A stretch of DNA of 64,000 nucleotides from NCBI RefSeq assembly GCF_026651875.1, contig NZ_CP104067.1, positions 1,116,001 to 1,180,000 on the forward strand, read 5' to 3'. Within the stretch, counting starts at the first letter, position 1. The number at the start of each line of letters is the position of its first letter. Source of the DNA: Alicyclobacillus fastidiosus. GTDB lineage: Bacteria > Bacillota > Bacilli > Alicyclobacillales > Alicyclobacillaceae. The notes under the pieces are model-generated. The model saw only the letters and a program-made list of their open reading frames with translations. It made no database searches and had not been told where the DNA came from. Shown piece after piece: positions 9,456-19,010 of this stretch. Both the position numbers and the translations under genes were made by a program.

Positions 9456-9462
9456 GTCAGAC
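9456..9462. promoter_or_regulatory. Second candidate FadR-type operator (GTCAGAC)
   Basis: The same GT-CAG-AC core as upstream of the regulator gene, here between the regulator and the operon. A related TTGTCTGAG lies 40 bases further on. Confidence 0.5.
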
Positions 9463-9522
9463 ATCCGTTATCTGATTTGTTCAAGGGACACAGCAAGGTT
9501 GTCTGAGATGTTGGCATCGTCT

Positions 9523-9536
9523 TGAAAGCGCTAACT
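9523..9536 (+). promoter_or_regulatory. cre box (CcpA catabolite control)
   Basis: TGAAAGCGCTAACT matches the cre consensus (TGWAARCGYTWNCW). It suggests glucose repression of the sugar-acid operon. Confidence 0.7.
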
Positions 9537-9582
9537 TCATCTGACACTCGTTTAAGGAGGTGATACCGGACTCTCTTTGCAA

Positions 9583-9596
9583 TGAAAGCGCTGACA
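9583..9596 (+). promoter_or_regulatory. Second cre-like box
   Basis: TGAAAGCGCTGACA differs from the consensus at one position and lies 60 bases after the first cre. The pair could act together as a roadblock within the leader. Confidence 0.6.
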
Positions 9597-9655
9597 ATGA
9601 GAGTAGGCGTCTGCAGACAGCGGGCGGCGACAAAACAAGAAAGAAGAGGTGCATC

Positions 9656-10807
9656 ATGCGCATTACAGACATCAAGCCTCACGTGTTATCCACACCACTC
9701 GAAAATTCATTTGCCTTTTCGCAAGGATGGGTGCACTCGAGAAGTACAGTTGTGGTTGAAATTATCACAGACGAAGGCATTACTGGGTGGGGAGAATGTT
9801 TATGTCACGGACTCCAACCGCCGGAAATTGCAGCAGCGTTCATTCAGTTCAAGTTCAGGCCGATGCTGCTTGGTCGTGATCCATTTGACGTCGAGGTACT
9901 GTGGGAAGAAATGTATAATGCTACACGTCCATTCGGCCAAGGTGCAGCAGTGAACGCGATTAGCGGTGTTGATATCGCACTGTGGGACGTTATCGGTCGT
10001 ACCGTGAATCAGCCTGTGTGCAAATTGTTAGGGGGCGCGTTCAGAAGTGAAGTACGTCCCTATGCTACTGGGTTCTATCGTATAAAGGGGGAAAACTACC
10101 CAGAACACTTAGTTGAGGAAGCAAAGTCCCATATTAGCCGTGGACTGACAGCCATGAAGTTAAAGATAGGTTTTGGCATTAAAGAGGATTTGGAATCTAT
10201 TTTTGCGGTGCGGGAAGCTGTGGGGGCCAATATCATGCTCATGGCCGATGCTAACTGTGCCTATAATGCAGCCAATGCGCGCCGTCTCCTTCTTGAGAGT
10301 GAATCGGCACAATTAAACTTCCTAGAAGAACTGCTTGCTCCAGAAGACCTTGAGGGTTACAAGTCAATCCGTCACTTGTCGAAAACATATGTTGCAGCGG
10401 GTGAAAATATATTCGGTAAAATCGGCTATCGCCAATGGATCTCGCAAGGGGCTTTGGACATATTGCAGCCGGATCTCTGTTCTTCAGGCGGGTTCACCGA
10501 GTGTAAAAAGATCGCGGCGATGGCTCAGGCGTACAATACCATGCTAATTCCTCATGTATGGGGTTCAGGTATTGGACTCGCAGCATCACTGCAATTCATC
10601 GCGAGCCTACCCCCGGTGCCCCTCTCCTTAAATGCAGAGGAACCAATGCTCGAATACGACCAATCGGCGCATCCATTTCGTGAAGATTTAATCTACGGCT
10701 CGATTACCATGCATGGTGCCAAGGTGAAAATACCCACTGCGCCAGGAATTGGTGTTGAGGTAAACCGCGACGTAATCAATGAATATAGACGTAATGTATT
10801 TCAGTAG
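9656..10807 (+). CDS. Mandelate racemase/enolase-superfamily sugar-acid enzyme
   Basis: The 383-residue protein has the enolase-superfamily capping domain followed by a TIM barrel. Visible catalytic elements are the KxK motif (MKLKIG), metal ligands Asp (MADANC), Glu (FLEELL) and Glu (AAGENI), and the barrel histidine in PHVWGSG. This set fits the mandelate-racemase subgroup, especially D-galactarolactone cycloisomerase or sugar-acid dehydratases. The exact substrate cannot be fixed. An in-frame extension upstream is rejected because the ATG chosen has an AAGAGGTG site. The next gene, a transporter, follows in 50 bases, so the two are probably co-transcribed under the GntR regulator and CcpA. 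Confidence 0.85.
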   Translation: MRITDIKPHVLSTPLENSFAFSQGWVHSRSTVVVEIITDEGITGWGECLCHGLQPPEIAAAFIQFKFRPMLLGRDPFDVEVLWEEMYNATRPFGQGAAVNAISGVDIALWDVIGRTVNQPVCKLLGGAFRSEVRPYATGFYRIKGENYPEHLVEEAKSHISRGLTAMKLKIGFGIKEDLESIFAVREAVGANIMLMADANCAYNAANARRLLLESESAQLNFLEELLAPEDLEGYKSIRHLSKTYVAAGENIFGKIGYRQWISQGALDILQPDLCSSGGFTECKKIAAMAQAYNTMLIPHVWGSGIGLAASLQFIASLPPVPLSLNAEEPMLEYDQSAHPFREDLIYGSITMHGAKVKIPTAPGIGVEVNRDVINEYRRNVFQ

Positions 10808-10853
10808 TTGTCTACCGAAGCATTTGAAATAGGAAATTAAGGGGTGAATGTAC

Positions 10854-12146
10854 ATGACACAATCAAAGGTTGGCAACGGGCGATGGCTGCGCATTATGCC
10901 CATAGCTTTTATTATGTATACATTCGCATACATCGATCGGAATAACATTGGGTTTGGATTTGCGGGAATGCAAAAAGATCTCGGATTTAGCGCAGCTTAT
11001 TCTGGATTGGCGGGTGGCATTTTCTTTATTGGATTTCTTGTGTTCCAGGTACATGGTGGGATTTGGGCAAGAAAATATGGTGCTCGGAAAGTCATCACAA
11101 TCTGCCTCGTCATATGGAGCGTATTTGCATTTCTCACCGGAACCGTGCACAACATTGCTGAGTTATTAGCGGTACGTTTCATACTCGGAATGGTGGAGGG
11201 CATCGTTTGGCCGGCTTCGTTGATATTAATTAGCAACTGGTTCCCACAAAAAGAACGGGCTCGTGCAACTGCTTATTTCATGTTGGGGACTCCGATTTCG
11301 GCTATCATAATGTCTCCCATCTCCGGATATTTGTTGGACCATACCAGTTGGCGAGTGATGTTTTTTATTGAAGCGATACCACCGTTGGCTTGGGCATTGT
11401 TATGGTGGTTTGGAATTTCAGACAAACCGAGTCTAGCGAAGTGGATATCGAAAGAAGAGAAGGACTACATTGAAACAAGCTTGGCGAGTGAAAATTCAAG
11501 TGCCAATGTAAGTAAGAACGGATTTCTCGTCGCTTTAAAAGACAGAAATGTTATGGTCTTAAGCTTTTCCGGATTCTTCGGAATTATGGGGCTTTATGGA
11601 TTGGGGTTATGGCTTCCTACGGTAGTAAAGACAATCACCCACGGTAGCAATACAATGGTAGGCCTTATTTCAGCTTTACCATGGATTTCAGCGATGATAG
11701 GGTCAATCGTAATCTCGCATCTTTCAGACAGGACGGGCAATCATAAAGGGTTCTATGCTCTGATTTGCACCAGCGGAACTATATTTTTACTTGTCGCTAC
11801 TTTTGCTGGAACCATACATCCCTATGTCGCAATTATCGCCTTGATTTGTTTAAACTTGTCCTTTGCGAAAAACGCTCCATTCTGGGCAATTCCTACAGCT
11901 GTTCTCTCGCGGGACATGCTCCCTAACTCCATTGGAATTATTAACGGTATTGGAAACTTGGGAGGGTTTTTTGGCCCATACGTTTTTGGTCTGCTGATGA
12001 CGTTCACTCATAGCACAAAAGCGGGAACGACCTTCTTTAGCTTATCACTACTGGTATCCGCTCTTCTGATTCTAATGATTAGACAAACGGTATCTAATCC
12101 GAGAGACACAAAGTCGCCCAAACATGCAACTGAGACGACCCTATAA
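10854..12146 (+). CDS. MFS transporter, anion:cation symporter type
   Basis: About 430 residues with twelve predicted membrane segments in two halves and a central cytoplasmic loop near residue 200. An early YIDRNNIGFG motif and a GxxxRKYGAR loop fit the ACS family, which imports sugar acids such as tartrate, galactonate or glucarate with protons. Its place directly after the enolase-superfamily gene supports sugar-acid import. The second ATG is preferred because the GGGG site lies eight bases before it; the first ATG almost touches that site. Confidence 0.85.
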   Translation: MTQSKVGNGRWLRIMPIAFIMYTFAYIDRNNIGFGFAGMQKDLGFSAAYSGLAGGIFFIGFLVFQVHGGIWARKYGARKVITICLVIWSVFAFLTGTVHNIAELLAVRFILGMVEGIVWPASLILISNWFPQKERARATAYFMLGTPISAIIMSPISGYLLDHTSWRVMFFIEAIPPLAWALLWWFGISDKPSLAKWISKEEKDYIETSLASENSSANVSKNGFLVALKDRNVMVLSFSGFFGIMGLYGLGLWLPTVVKTITHGSNTMVGLISALPWISAMIGSIVISHLSDRTGNHKGFYALICTSGTIFLLVATFAGTIHPYVAIIALICLNLSFAKNAPFWAIPTAVLSRDMLPNSIGIINGIGNLGGFFGPYVFGLLMTFTHSTKAGTTFFSLSLLVSALLILMIRQTVSNPRDTKSPKHATETTL

Positions 12147-12172
12147 GCTCATGAAAGGTACGAAAGAAGGAA

Positions 12173-13960
12173 ATGAGAATGGCGAAAAAACTGATTCTGT
12201 TCGGTGTGGACGGATTAATTCCCGAGTTGGTTTACAGGTTTGCCCAGGAAGGAGACCTGCCCAATATTCGTCGGATGTTAAGTGATGGTGCTAGTGCAGA
12301 GTTGGTTCCCTTCATATCGACGTGGGGGGACGTCAACTTCGTATCTATGGTAAGTGGACAAACACCCGGGATGTGTTGGGGTGGGCAAAGGCAACCATTG
12401 GCCAATGATAAAAGTTTACTCAGCATTATGGATAAACAGGGCTCAAAATGCGCTTTGGTGCACTTTCCATGCAGCGTTTCGACCGAAGGTACGAGCCATT
12501 TCGTGTATGCTCCCTTTGGAGACCAAACCCGGCTTGTGGAACTGATACCCGGCATGATCTACAGCACAAATCCGGAGAAGTGGCCTCGACACGAAGTGAA
12601 AGAAAATTTAGGATGGCCACCGCAAAATACAGTGGCACATCATTTGAAAGCGAATCGAGACGGAATTGAGATCACGAATGACGGATACGCATTTTGGATG
12701 CACGGTGTGAATGGAAGCTCAGTTCAGGTTTATGTCGATCCTGTCGACGATGAAAGCGTTAAACTCCGATTGCCTAACAATGCTTCCTTCATTTTAGCCG
12801 TGGGAGAATGGACGCCTTGGACTTACATTCAATTGGGAGAACACGTAGGTAGTGTGCGCTTTAAGCTCTTGGCGTACGACCCGGACCAGCGGGCTGTGGA
12901 CGTGCTTCAATCACAGACGAATGTCCAAGAAGGTATTTCTAATGACCCAGGATTGGAGCAGCTGCTGCACCAGCAATGCGGACCGTTTATTTCAAAGTGG
13001 ACGGTAACGGCATCTCCGGACGAGCCCTATCATGAAACGAGCTTTGAAGAGGCGGAGTACCAGGCAACGTGGCTGGCCGATGCGGCATTAAACCTACTGA
13101 ATGACGGGGACTTTCAGTTATTTGCTACTGTATTTCGACTGAATGATGAGACGCATCATACGTGTCTTGGGCAATGTGACCCGCGGTCTCCATTTTATGA
13201 TCCCGAGTGCGCACCAAGGTACGAACAGGTGATGCGCCAAAGCTACCAGCTGTTAGATCGTGCAATTGGGAAGATTCTTCGCGAGAAAAGTGAAGATACA
13301 ACACTACTTGTAGTGTCCGATCATGGAGATGCCCCCAATTCGTATTTCTGTGACATTTACCGCCGCTTAGAAGACTGTAATTTGACGAAGCTCGATCAGA
13401 ATGGACAGCCGATATTGGAACACAGCAAAGTCTATCTTAAAAATGAGCGAGGCGGACTTGAAGTTTTCGTGAACCTTAAAGGTCGAGAAGAACAAGGGAT
13501 CGTCCCACCTGAAGACTATGAATCCGTACAGACTGAAATATTCCGAGCCCTGACAACTTGGTACCATGAAACACCGGAGGGCCCCAAAAACGTAGTCGGA
13601 CTTGTGTTAAGGAAACAAGACGCCGGGATGATTGGATACTGGGGCAGCCATACTGGCGATGTCATCTTTGCCTACAATCAAGGATTTGTGTGGGGTACCA
13701 ATCAGTGTGACACTGTTGCAGCAGTTTCTCAGCCGGGTGCTAACCACGGACCGCAGATACCAACTGCCAGCACAGGATATTCCTCGAACTACGGTATCGC
13801 ATTGTGGTATGGCGACGGGACACGATCCGGCTACGTACGTGACCGCTTGTGTTACGGTGCATATGCGATGAATGATGTTGGAACGACAATCTCAAAACTA
13901 CTGGGCTTGAGTCAAACATTGGGGCTGGATGGCCGATTCATGCAAGATTTGTTCATCTAG
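12173..13960 (+). CDS. Alkaline-phosphatase-superfamily phosphodiesterase/phosphatase
   Basis: A 595-residue protein without a signal peptide. It shows the metal ligands of the type I phosphodiesterase/nucleotide pyrophosphatase and phosphopentomutase-like superfamily: GVDG near the start, DETHH, VSDHGD and GANHG towards the end, plus a Ser/Thr nucleophile region in FISTWGDVNF. A middle insert of about 150 residues looks like a beta-rich domain. It is the third gene of the sugar-acid operon, an unusual partner; it might act on a phosphorylated or sulfated sugar-acid conjugate, but that is inference. An ATG two codons later is better spaced from the AAGGAA site. Confidence 0.8.
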   Translation: MRMAKKLILFGVDGLIPELVYRFAQEGDLPNIRRMLSDGASAELVPFISTWGDVNFVSMVSGQTPGMCWGGQRQPLANDKSLLSIMDKQGSKCALVHFPCSVSTEGTSHFVYAPFGDQTRLVELIPGMIYSTNPEKWPRHEVKENLGWPPQNTVAHHLKANRDGIEITNDGYAFWMHGVNGSSVQVYVDPVDDESVKLRLPNNASFILAVGEWTPWTYIQLGEHVGSVRFKLLAYDPDQRAVDVLQSQTNVQEGISNDPGLEQLLHQQCGPFISKWTVTASPDEPYHETSFEEAEYQATWLADAALNLLNDGDFQLFATVFRLNDETHHTCLGQCDPRSPFYDPECAPRYEQVMRQSYQLLDRAIGKILREKSEDTTLLVVSDHGDAPNSYFCDIYRRLEDCNLTKLDQNGQPILEHSKVYLKNERGGLEVFVNLKGREEQGIVPPEDYESVQTEIFRALTTWYHETPEGPKNVVGLVLRKQDAGMIGYWGSHTGDVIFAYNQGFVWGTNQCDTVAAVSQPGANHGPQIPTASTGYSSNYGIALWYGDGTRSGYVRDRLCYGAYAMNDVGTTISKLLGLSQTLGLDGRFMQDLFI

Positions 13961-13999
13961 TATCTAGCATAAACAGAGATCTTCCGAGTGTGGAAGAGG

Positions 14000-14622
14000 G
14001 GGTTTAGCCGACTTGCAGATATGTTTGGAAGGCGATGGATTTACGCAATGGGGTTTTCTGTGTTTATTGTCGGATCATTTCTTTGTGGATTCGCTCCATT
14101 CCGATTGGAATGACAATTTTAACCCCTTTTTCTGGCTCTATTTCGGATAAATTTGGGCGTCGACTCCCACTGATATTAGGAATGGTATCTACGACGATAG
14201 GAATCTGCCTTCTAGCGGTGACAACTGTCTGGTATTCAGCATCCGCGACCATTTGTGGATTGCTATTGGTCGGTGCAGGAATGGGAGTATTGACTCCCCC
14301 TAACAACAGTCAAGTCATGGGCAGCGTTCCGTCTAACAGACTTGGCATAACGGGTGGTATGTTGAATATGTCCCGTACACTTGGCATGGCGCTCGGAGTG
14401 ACGTTGGGCGGAGTTTTATATCAACTATTTGTGCAAATAGAGGGCGTGTATGGGGAGATCCACGCGACAAACAGGGAGATAATTCTGTCGTTCCGGAATT
14501 GTTACATCATCATTGCTGGGATTGCGTTTTCAATTGCGGTACTTTCGGGAGTGTATTCTCGAAACCTTAAAAGGAAATTGAAAGACACGACAGACGACCG
14601 CACCCTTTACGGCCCAGCATAA
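14000..14622 (+). pseudogene. Wrecked DHA2-type MFS exporter
   Basis: The first part reads SRLADMFGRRWIYAMG, the loop after TM2 of EmrB/QacA-like exporters. After about 30 codons it breaks by a frameshift near 14085. The second frame reads straight into a late segment (ISDKFGRRLPLILG) and the C-terminal helices. The start, TM1-2 and most of the middle are missing, so a large internal deletion and a frameshift are both needed to explain it. Confidence 0.75.
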
Positions 14623-14644
14623 GGCTAATAAGGGCGTAGGATAC

Positions 14645-15494
14645 TTTCTAACCCGAGACAAATTGGAACCGTGGTGTCCGAATAGGTTTAATTGTGGGAG
14701 TTCCGCTTGCAGGTACACTCATCTTTTTATACGGTTGGCAGTCTGCTTTCACAGTCACCGCAGCGATTGGGGTAATTTTAGGTATCATCTGGATAATTGT
14801 ATACAAACCAAAGGAGATCGAGACACATCGTGGAGTGCGACTAAGCACGGTAAAATGGACAGACCTGCTTAGAAACCGCTCTGTAATAGGTATGTCGATT
14901 GGTTTTTTCAGCGCAAACTATGTAAACTGGATTTTTATTACATGGTTGCCTGACTATCTATATAAATCACATCATTTAAGCATTCTCAAAAGCGGCTTTG
15001 CTTCGGGGATAATTTTTACAGGTGGGATCGTTGGTGTTTTTTTGGGCGGGTGGCTCTCGGATTATCTTGTAAAGAAAGGGTTCAGCCGCACGATTGTCCG
15101 AAAGAGTTTTATTGTGGCCGGATTGGTTTTAACCATACCTATGATTGCTACCGTCGGTCTCCACAGCGCATTCTGGACAATCGCCATATTAGTCTGGAGC
15201 GACTTCATGTATAGCGTCGCGGCATCCAACTACTGGACAATTATGGTTGATATTTCAGGATCGGATACGATTGGATCCATTTCTAGTATTCAGAACGGTA
15301 TTGGTAATTTTGCTGGTATTGTGGCACCAATCATTACTGGTGTCATCATAAGTGCTACGAACTCATTTTACTTGGCGTTTCTAGTCGGTACTGGATTTTT
15401 GATTATTTCTTGCTTGTCGTACGTATTTATCGTAGGACCTGCAAAACATTTAAAGGTTCCTGAGTTAAAGTCCGATCATACCCTGCAACTGTAA
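14645..15494 (+). pseudogene. N-terminally truncated MFS transporter
   Basis: The frame begins within a middle helix (VGVPLAGTLIFLYGW) and continues through the central loop and the last six helices to a normal end. TM1 to about TM5 are missing and no ribosome site serves the first ATG. The sequence resembles the anion:cation symporter family, different from the DHA2 wreck immediately upstream, so two unrelated broken transporters abut here. Confidence 0.75.
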
Positions 15495-15718
15495 GTAGCA
15501 GCATTCTTTAGTTGAATGCACAGTAGTGTATCCTCGCTGCAATTCCATATTGTTGGGTGGTATATAAGCAAGGAACTTACTCGCAGGTTTAGAGCATAAG
15601 TCTCTACCGTCGTGTGTACATTACGCCGTTAACTACGGATAATTTGGCTGACCGATTAGGTATCTTATCGGATCCCGTATTGACGTATCTCGAACTGCTC
15701 ATTCAGTAACTACATGTA

Positions 15719-15732
15719 TGTTTCATGAAACA
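15719..15732. promoter_or_regulatory. 14-bp palindrome, candidate IclR-type operator
   Basis: TGTTTCATGAAACA is a perfect dyad and resembles KdgR/IclR-family boxes (TGAAACA and TGTTTCA half-sites). An IclR regulator is encoded at the end of the cluster downstream, so it is a reasonable operator candidate. A lone half-site (TGAAACA) recurs about 55 bases on. Confidence 0.45.
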
Positions 15733-15742
15733 CCGTATGTCG

Positions 15743-15771
15743 AGACGCGGCATATCTTAATGTCCGCGTCT
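15743..15771. terminator. Hairpin with 8-bp GC-rich stem
   Basis: AGACGCGG pairs with CCGCGTCT over a 13-base loop and is followed by TCTTC. It may end transcription entering from the truncated MFS gene. Confidence 0.5.
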
Positions 15772-16047
15772 TCTTCGTATTTATCGTGAAACACGCCCAC
15801 GCTTTAGATGGTTCAAGGATTTTCAGTCCATTAAACATACCTTTCCTCTTTCAGTTCATCCAAAAAATCTACTTCAATGAACCATTTGTTTCTCTAGCCG
15901 AAACAATGCTATTTTCAACCGGATCATGGGTCGTTATGCTGAGTTCAACAAAAGGGTTTCAAACTTCCACGCCCCACATGTCGATGTACGAAAACTGAAT
16001 ATTTAGATTGCGAAGGTTCAAATGACGAATGGAAGGGGGTGTAGTCG

Positions 16048-16695
16048 GTGGAATTCCAGGAATTGAACGAGTTCTTCAAAGCACGGGGATTCGGACGAAA
16101 GATTGGGTTCGGAAAGTATCCTGCAGTTGTGGTCGTGGACGTCATTCCAGCTTTCACAAATCCCGAACTGCCACTTGGAGCTAATTTAGATCAGGAAATC
16201 TATCAAATTCGACGCATTCTAGAGGCAACCAGATCAATGGATGTACCGATATTTTACACCACGGTGGCCTATGAAGATCGAGACCTGCACGATGCAGGAA
16301 TATGGGCGTTGAAGCAATCTGGAGTGATGACTCTACAGGCCGGTACTCCAGAGGTAGAGATTGATCCGCGTTTAGGTCGCCTCCCGGGGGAAGCAGTTCT
16401 CGTGAAAAAGTACGCGTCTGCATTTTTCGGCACAGATCTCTTGTCACGCCTCAACACGTTGCGGGTAGATACTTTGATACTCACTGGGTGTACCACGAGT
16501 GGGTGTGTTCGAGCAACTGCTGTCGATGGACTGCAGTACGGCTTCAGAGTCATGGTTGTCGAGGAAGCAGTGGGTGACCGCGCAGAATTGGCCCACAAAC
16601 AAAGCCTGTTTGACCTCAACGCCAAATATGCGGATGTTGTATCTGTCGATGACGTCGTGGAATATTGCGCGAGCAACTTGAAATCGGGATTTTAA
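16048..16695 (+). CDS. Isochorismatase-family amidohydrolase (carbamoylsarcosine amidase-like)
   Basis: A 215-residue cysteine hydrolase with the full catalytic triad: Asp in VVVDVIPAF, Lys in LVKKYASAFFGT and Cys in GCTTSGCVRA. The CTTSGCVRAT sequence is typical of N-carbamoylsarcosine amidase and related N-carbamoyl amidohydrolases, rather than nicotinamidase or true isochorismatase. It would hydrolyse a small amide or carbamoyl compound in the cytoplasm. The GTG start follows a GGAAGGGGG site. It is followed in 25 bases by a deacetylase-fold gene and then a transporter, suggesting one uptake-and-degradation pathway. Confidence 0.85.
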   Translation: MEFQELNEFFKARGFGRKIGFGKYPAVVVVDVIPAFTNPELPLGANLDQEIYQIRRILEATRSMDVPIFYTTVAYEDRDLHDAGIWALKQSGVMTLQAGTPEVEIDPRLGRLPGEAVLVKKYASAFFGTDLLSRLNTLRVDTLILTGCTTSGCVRATAVDGLQYGFRVMVVEEAVGDRAELAHKQSLFDLNAKYADVVSVDDVVEYCASNLKSGF

Positions 16696-16719
16696 AGACC
16701 ACGTAAGGGGGAAATACGA

Positions 16720-17589
16720 GTGGATAATCGCCTATATGACTACTCACCAATTATTGAGCGACCACGCCTAGAGTTTCCGGGTGGCGCACGTGTTGCCTTT
16801 TGGGTCGGGTTGAACATCGAGCACTATGAACTGGATAAACCGGCGACAAGCCTCAGTGCAGGGACACAGAACTTAATTCCTGACCCACTGAATTACGGTT
16901 GGCGGGATTACTCGCCGCGTGTGGGCGTTTGGAGAACGATGGATCTACTTGATAAGTTTGGAGTGAAGGCGAGTGTCTTATTAAATTCAGATGTCTGCAA
17001 CTACTATCCGCAGATCATAGAGGAGGGTAACAAGCGAAACTGGGTATGGCTCGCTCACGGCAAGAACAACTCGCGATTACAGGCCAACATGAGTCTAGAT
17101 GAAGAACGTAAGTATCTGACTGAGGTCATTGATACGATAAAGGCATCAACGGGGCGGCAGCCAAACGGCTGGTTGGGGCCAGCGCTTAGCGAGACGCTCA
17201 ATACTCCACAAATCCTGGAAGAATTAGGATTGTCCTATACGTGTGATTGGTGTTCTGACGACCAACCTTTTTTCTTAAATACTCCGCAGAGAAAAATGAT
17301 TTCTATACCGTATTCAATTGAATTGAACGACATTCCACTATTTGTTTACAAGAGTATGACAGGGAACGCTTTCTATCAATTATTAAAAGACCACTTCGAC
17401 GTACTTTACGCCGAGGGGGCCAAGACTGGGCGTGTCATGTGCATCGCGCTACATCCATTTGTGACCGGCGTCCCCTTCAGACACAAATATCTAGAAATGG
17501 CGTTAGATTACATTACAAGTCATTCGAAGGTTTGGGTGACAACCAGTGACGAGTTAGCCAATTGGTATATAGAGACACAGACACGTTAG
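16720..17589 (+). CDS. Polysaccharide deacetylase-fold hydrolase (PuuE-like)
   Basis: A 289-residue protein of the polysaccharide deacetylase superfamily without a signal peptide. It shares the N-terminal GGARVAFWVGLNIEHYE and the YSPRVGVWR motif with the PuuE-type group, which acts on cyclic amides such as allantoin. Usual metal-motif residues are partly changed: the region after SVLLNSDVCNYY gives AHGKNN rather than a plain GHGH. A role in opening a cyclic amide or ureide ring would fit the amidase next door, but the substrate is not known. GTG start with an AAGGGGG site. Confidence 0.75.
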   Translation: MDNRLYDYSPIIERPRLEFPGGARVAFWVGLNIEHYELDKPATSLSAGTQNLIPDPLNYGWRDYSPRVGVWRTMDLLDKFGVKASVLLNSDVCNYYPQIIEEGNKRNWVWLAHGKNNSRLQANMSLDEERKYLTEVIDTIKASTGRQPNGWLGPALSETLNTPQILEELGLSYTCDWCSDDQPFFLNTPQRKMISIPYSIELNDIPLFVYKSMTGNAFYQLLKDHFDVLYAEGAKTGRVMCIALHPFVTGVPFRHKYLEMALDYITSHSKVWVTTSDELANWYIETQTR

Positions 17590-17657
17590 GAAAATGCGGT
17601 GAGTCAACCACCGTATGATTCGATTCTTTATAAAATATAAAAATTCAAACAACAGGG

Positions 17658-18899
17658 GTGGTCTTGGTGGGGACAGGGGTCGATAGACGATACCTGTATA
17701 CGGCTGTGGTTATTCACTGGTTTATATGGGGATTTGTAGCGATGGATCGCCTTGTGATCACCTATGTGGCGCCGTCAATGGCGAAGGATTTACACTTCAG
17801 TCTTACAGACTTAGGGATGATTTTTGGTGTTCTTGGCGTGTCATGGGGAACATTTTCATTCTTCGCTGGAGGGATCCTGTCAGATAAGGTCGGAAAAAAG
17901 AAGATTATTGTACCGGCAACACTTATTTTTTCAGTTCTGTCATGGGTTACAGGAGCAGTTTCTTGTTTCGCTCAATTGTTGGTCGTTCGTGGCATCATGG
18001 GGGCTGCCGAAGGCAGCTATTTGGCCCCTGCAACGGCAACACTTTCTGAACTTGCCGGGGATAAGAGGCGAGGCTGGATCGTCGGTCTTCATCAAAGTGC
18101 ATATCCATTATGGGGAGGATTATTTGCCGCGATATACGTGCGCCAGGTAGTAACCACTTTGGATTGGAGATGGGTGTTCTATCTTACGTTGATTCCTGGA
18201 CTTGTGTTGGCTGTGGTTCACTGGCGGTTCATCAAAGAGCCCCCGTCCGTGGTTCAACGAAGTCAGGTACCCCATTCGGAGAAGCTCTCCTGGACGGAGC
18301 CCTTTCGGAATCGAAATATCGTGCTAACGACGATCATCATGCTTCTATTTATGGCGTGGACTAACGTATTTATTGCTTTTGGCACAATCTATTTAACGCA
18401 AGCACGCCAGCTAACGCTCGGATTAGCGGTGACAATCGTTTCGGCATGGGGAATTGGTGCGTTTTTGGGGATGCCCGTTCTTTCGGCAATTTCGGACCGT
18501 GTGGGGCGAAGGCCGACACTTGTCATTGGTTGCTTGGGAGCCGGGGTATTTACCATTCTGTATGCAACCGCAGGGGGGACTAGCGCAAGCATAACTGTCT
18601 TATATATTTTCATGTTGTTTGCCGGTTTCTTCGGGCAGGGGATTTATCCCTTGTTTTCGGCGATTATTCCTTCTGAGTCAGTTGATGTAAAAATTGTCGC
18701 AACGGCCATCAGTATTCCGACTGCACTTGGGGAAATATTCGGTGGTTTTGCACCAGCGATTGCAGGTTTGGTGGCACAGCACCTCGGCCTTGTAGTGGTA
18801 TTTATTGGCGCAGGTACGGCCTTGGTCGTCGCGTCTGGCCTGGCCTGTGGAGTAATGGAAACGCTTAAGTTAAAGGGTAAAGTCGGGGTGGGGCAGTGA
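17658..18899 (+). CDS. MFS transporter
   Basis: About 410 residues with twelve predicted helices and the conserved GGILSDKVGKKK loop after TM2. It resembles sugar-acid, aromatic-acid or ureide importers of the MFS. Its place between the amidohydrolase pair and the IclR gene suggests that it imports their substrate. GTG start; a second GTG three codons on is equally possible because the GGGGTGG site overlaps the first. Confidence 0.8.
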   Translation: MVLVGTGVDRRYLYTAVVIHWFIWGFVAMDRLVITYVAPSMAKDLHFSLTDLGMIFGVLGVSWGTFSFFAGGILSDKVGKKKIIVPATLIFSVLSWVTGAVSCFAQLLVVRGIMGAAEGSYLAPATATLSELAGDKRRGWIVGLHQSAYPLWGGLFAAIYVRQVVTTLDWRWVFYLTLIPGLVLAVVHWRFIKEPPSVVQRSQVPHSEKLSWTEPFRNRNIVLTTIIMLLFMAWTNVFIAFGTIYLTQARQLTLGLAVTIVSAWGIGAFLGMPVLSAISDRVGRRPTLVIGCLGAGVFTILYATAGGTSASITVLYIFMLFAGFFGQGIYPLFSAIIPSESVDVKIVATAISIPTALGEIFGGFAPAIAGLVAQHLGLVVVFIGAGTALVVASGLACGVMETLKLKGKVGVGQ

Positions 18900-19010
18900 T
18901 AGGTCGAGTCCTAGGGACAGTAAGGTACAGCCCCTCAATTCTCTCCGGTGCGGTCGTCACTCGAAAATCCTTTGGTTAGAACAGGAAAGACGTTAGAAAG
19001 GGAACGTGCT

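Larger units (their letters stand above)
15495..16047. other. Intergenic region before the amidase cluster
   Basis: No gene with a good start. It holds a perfect palindrome and a hairpin, listed separately, and a promoter for the following cluster is expected here. A 70-codon frame near 15786 has no ribosome site. Confidence 0.5.
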
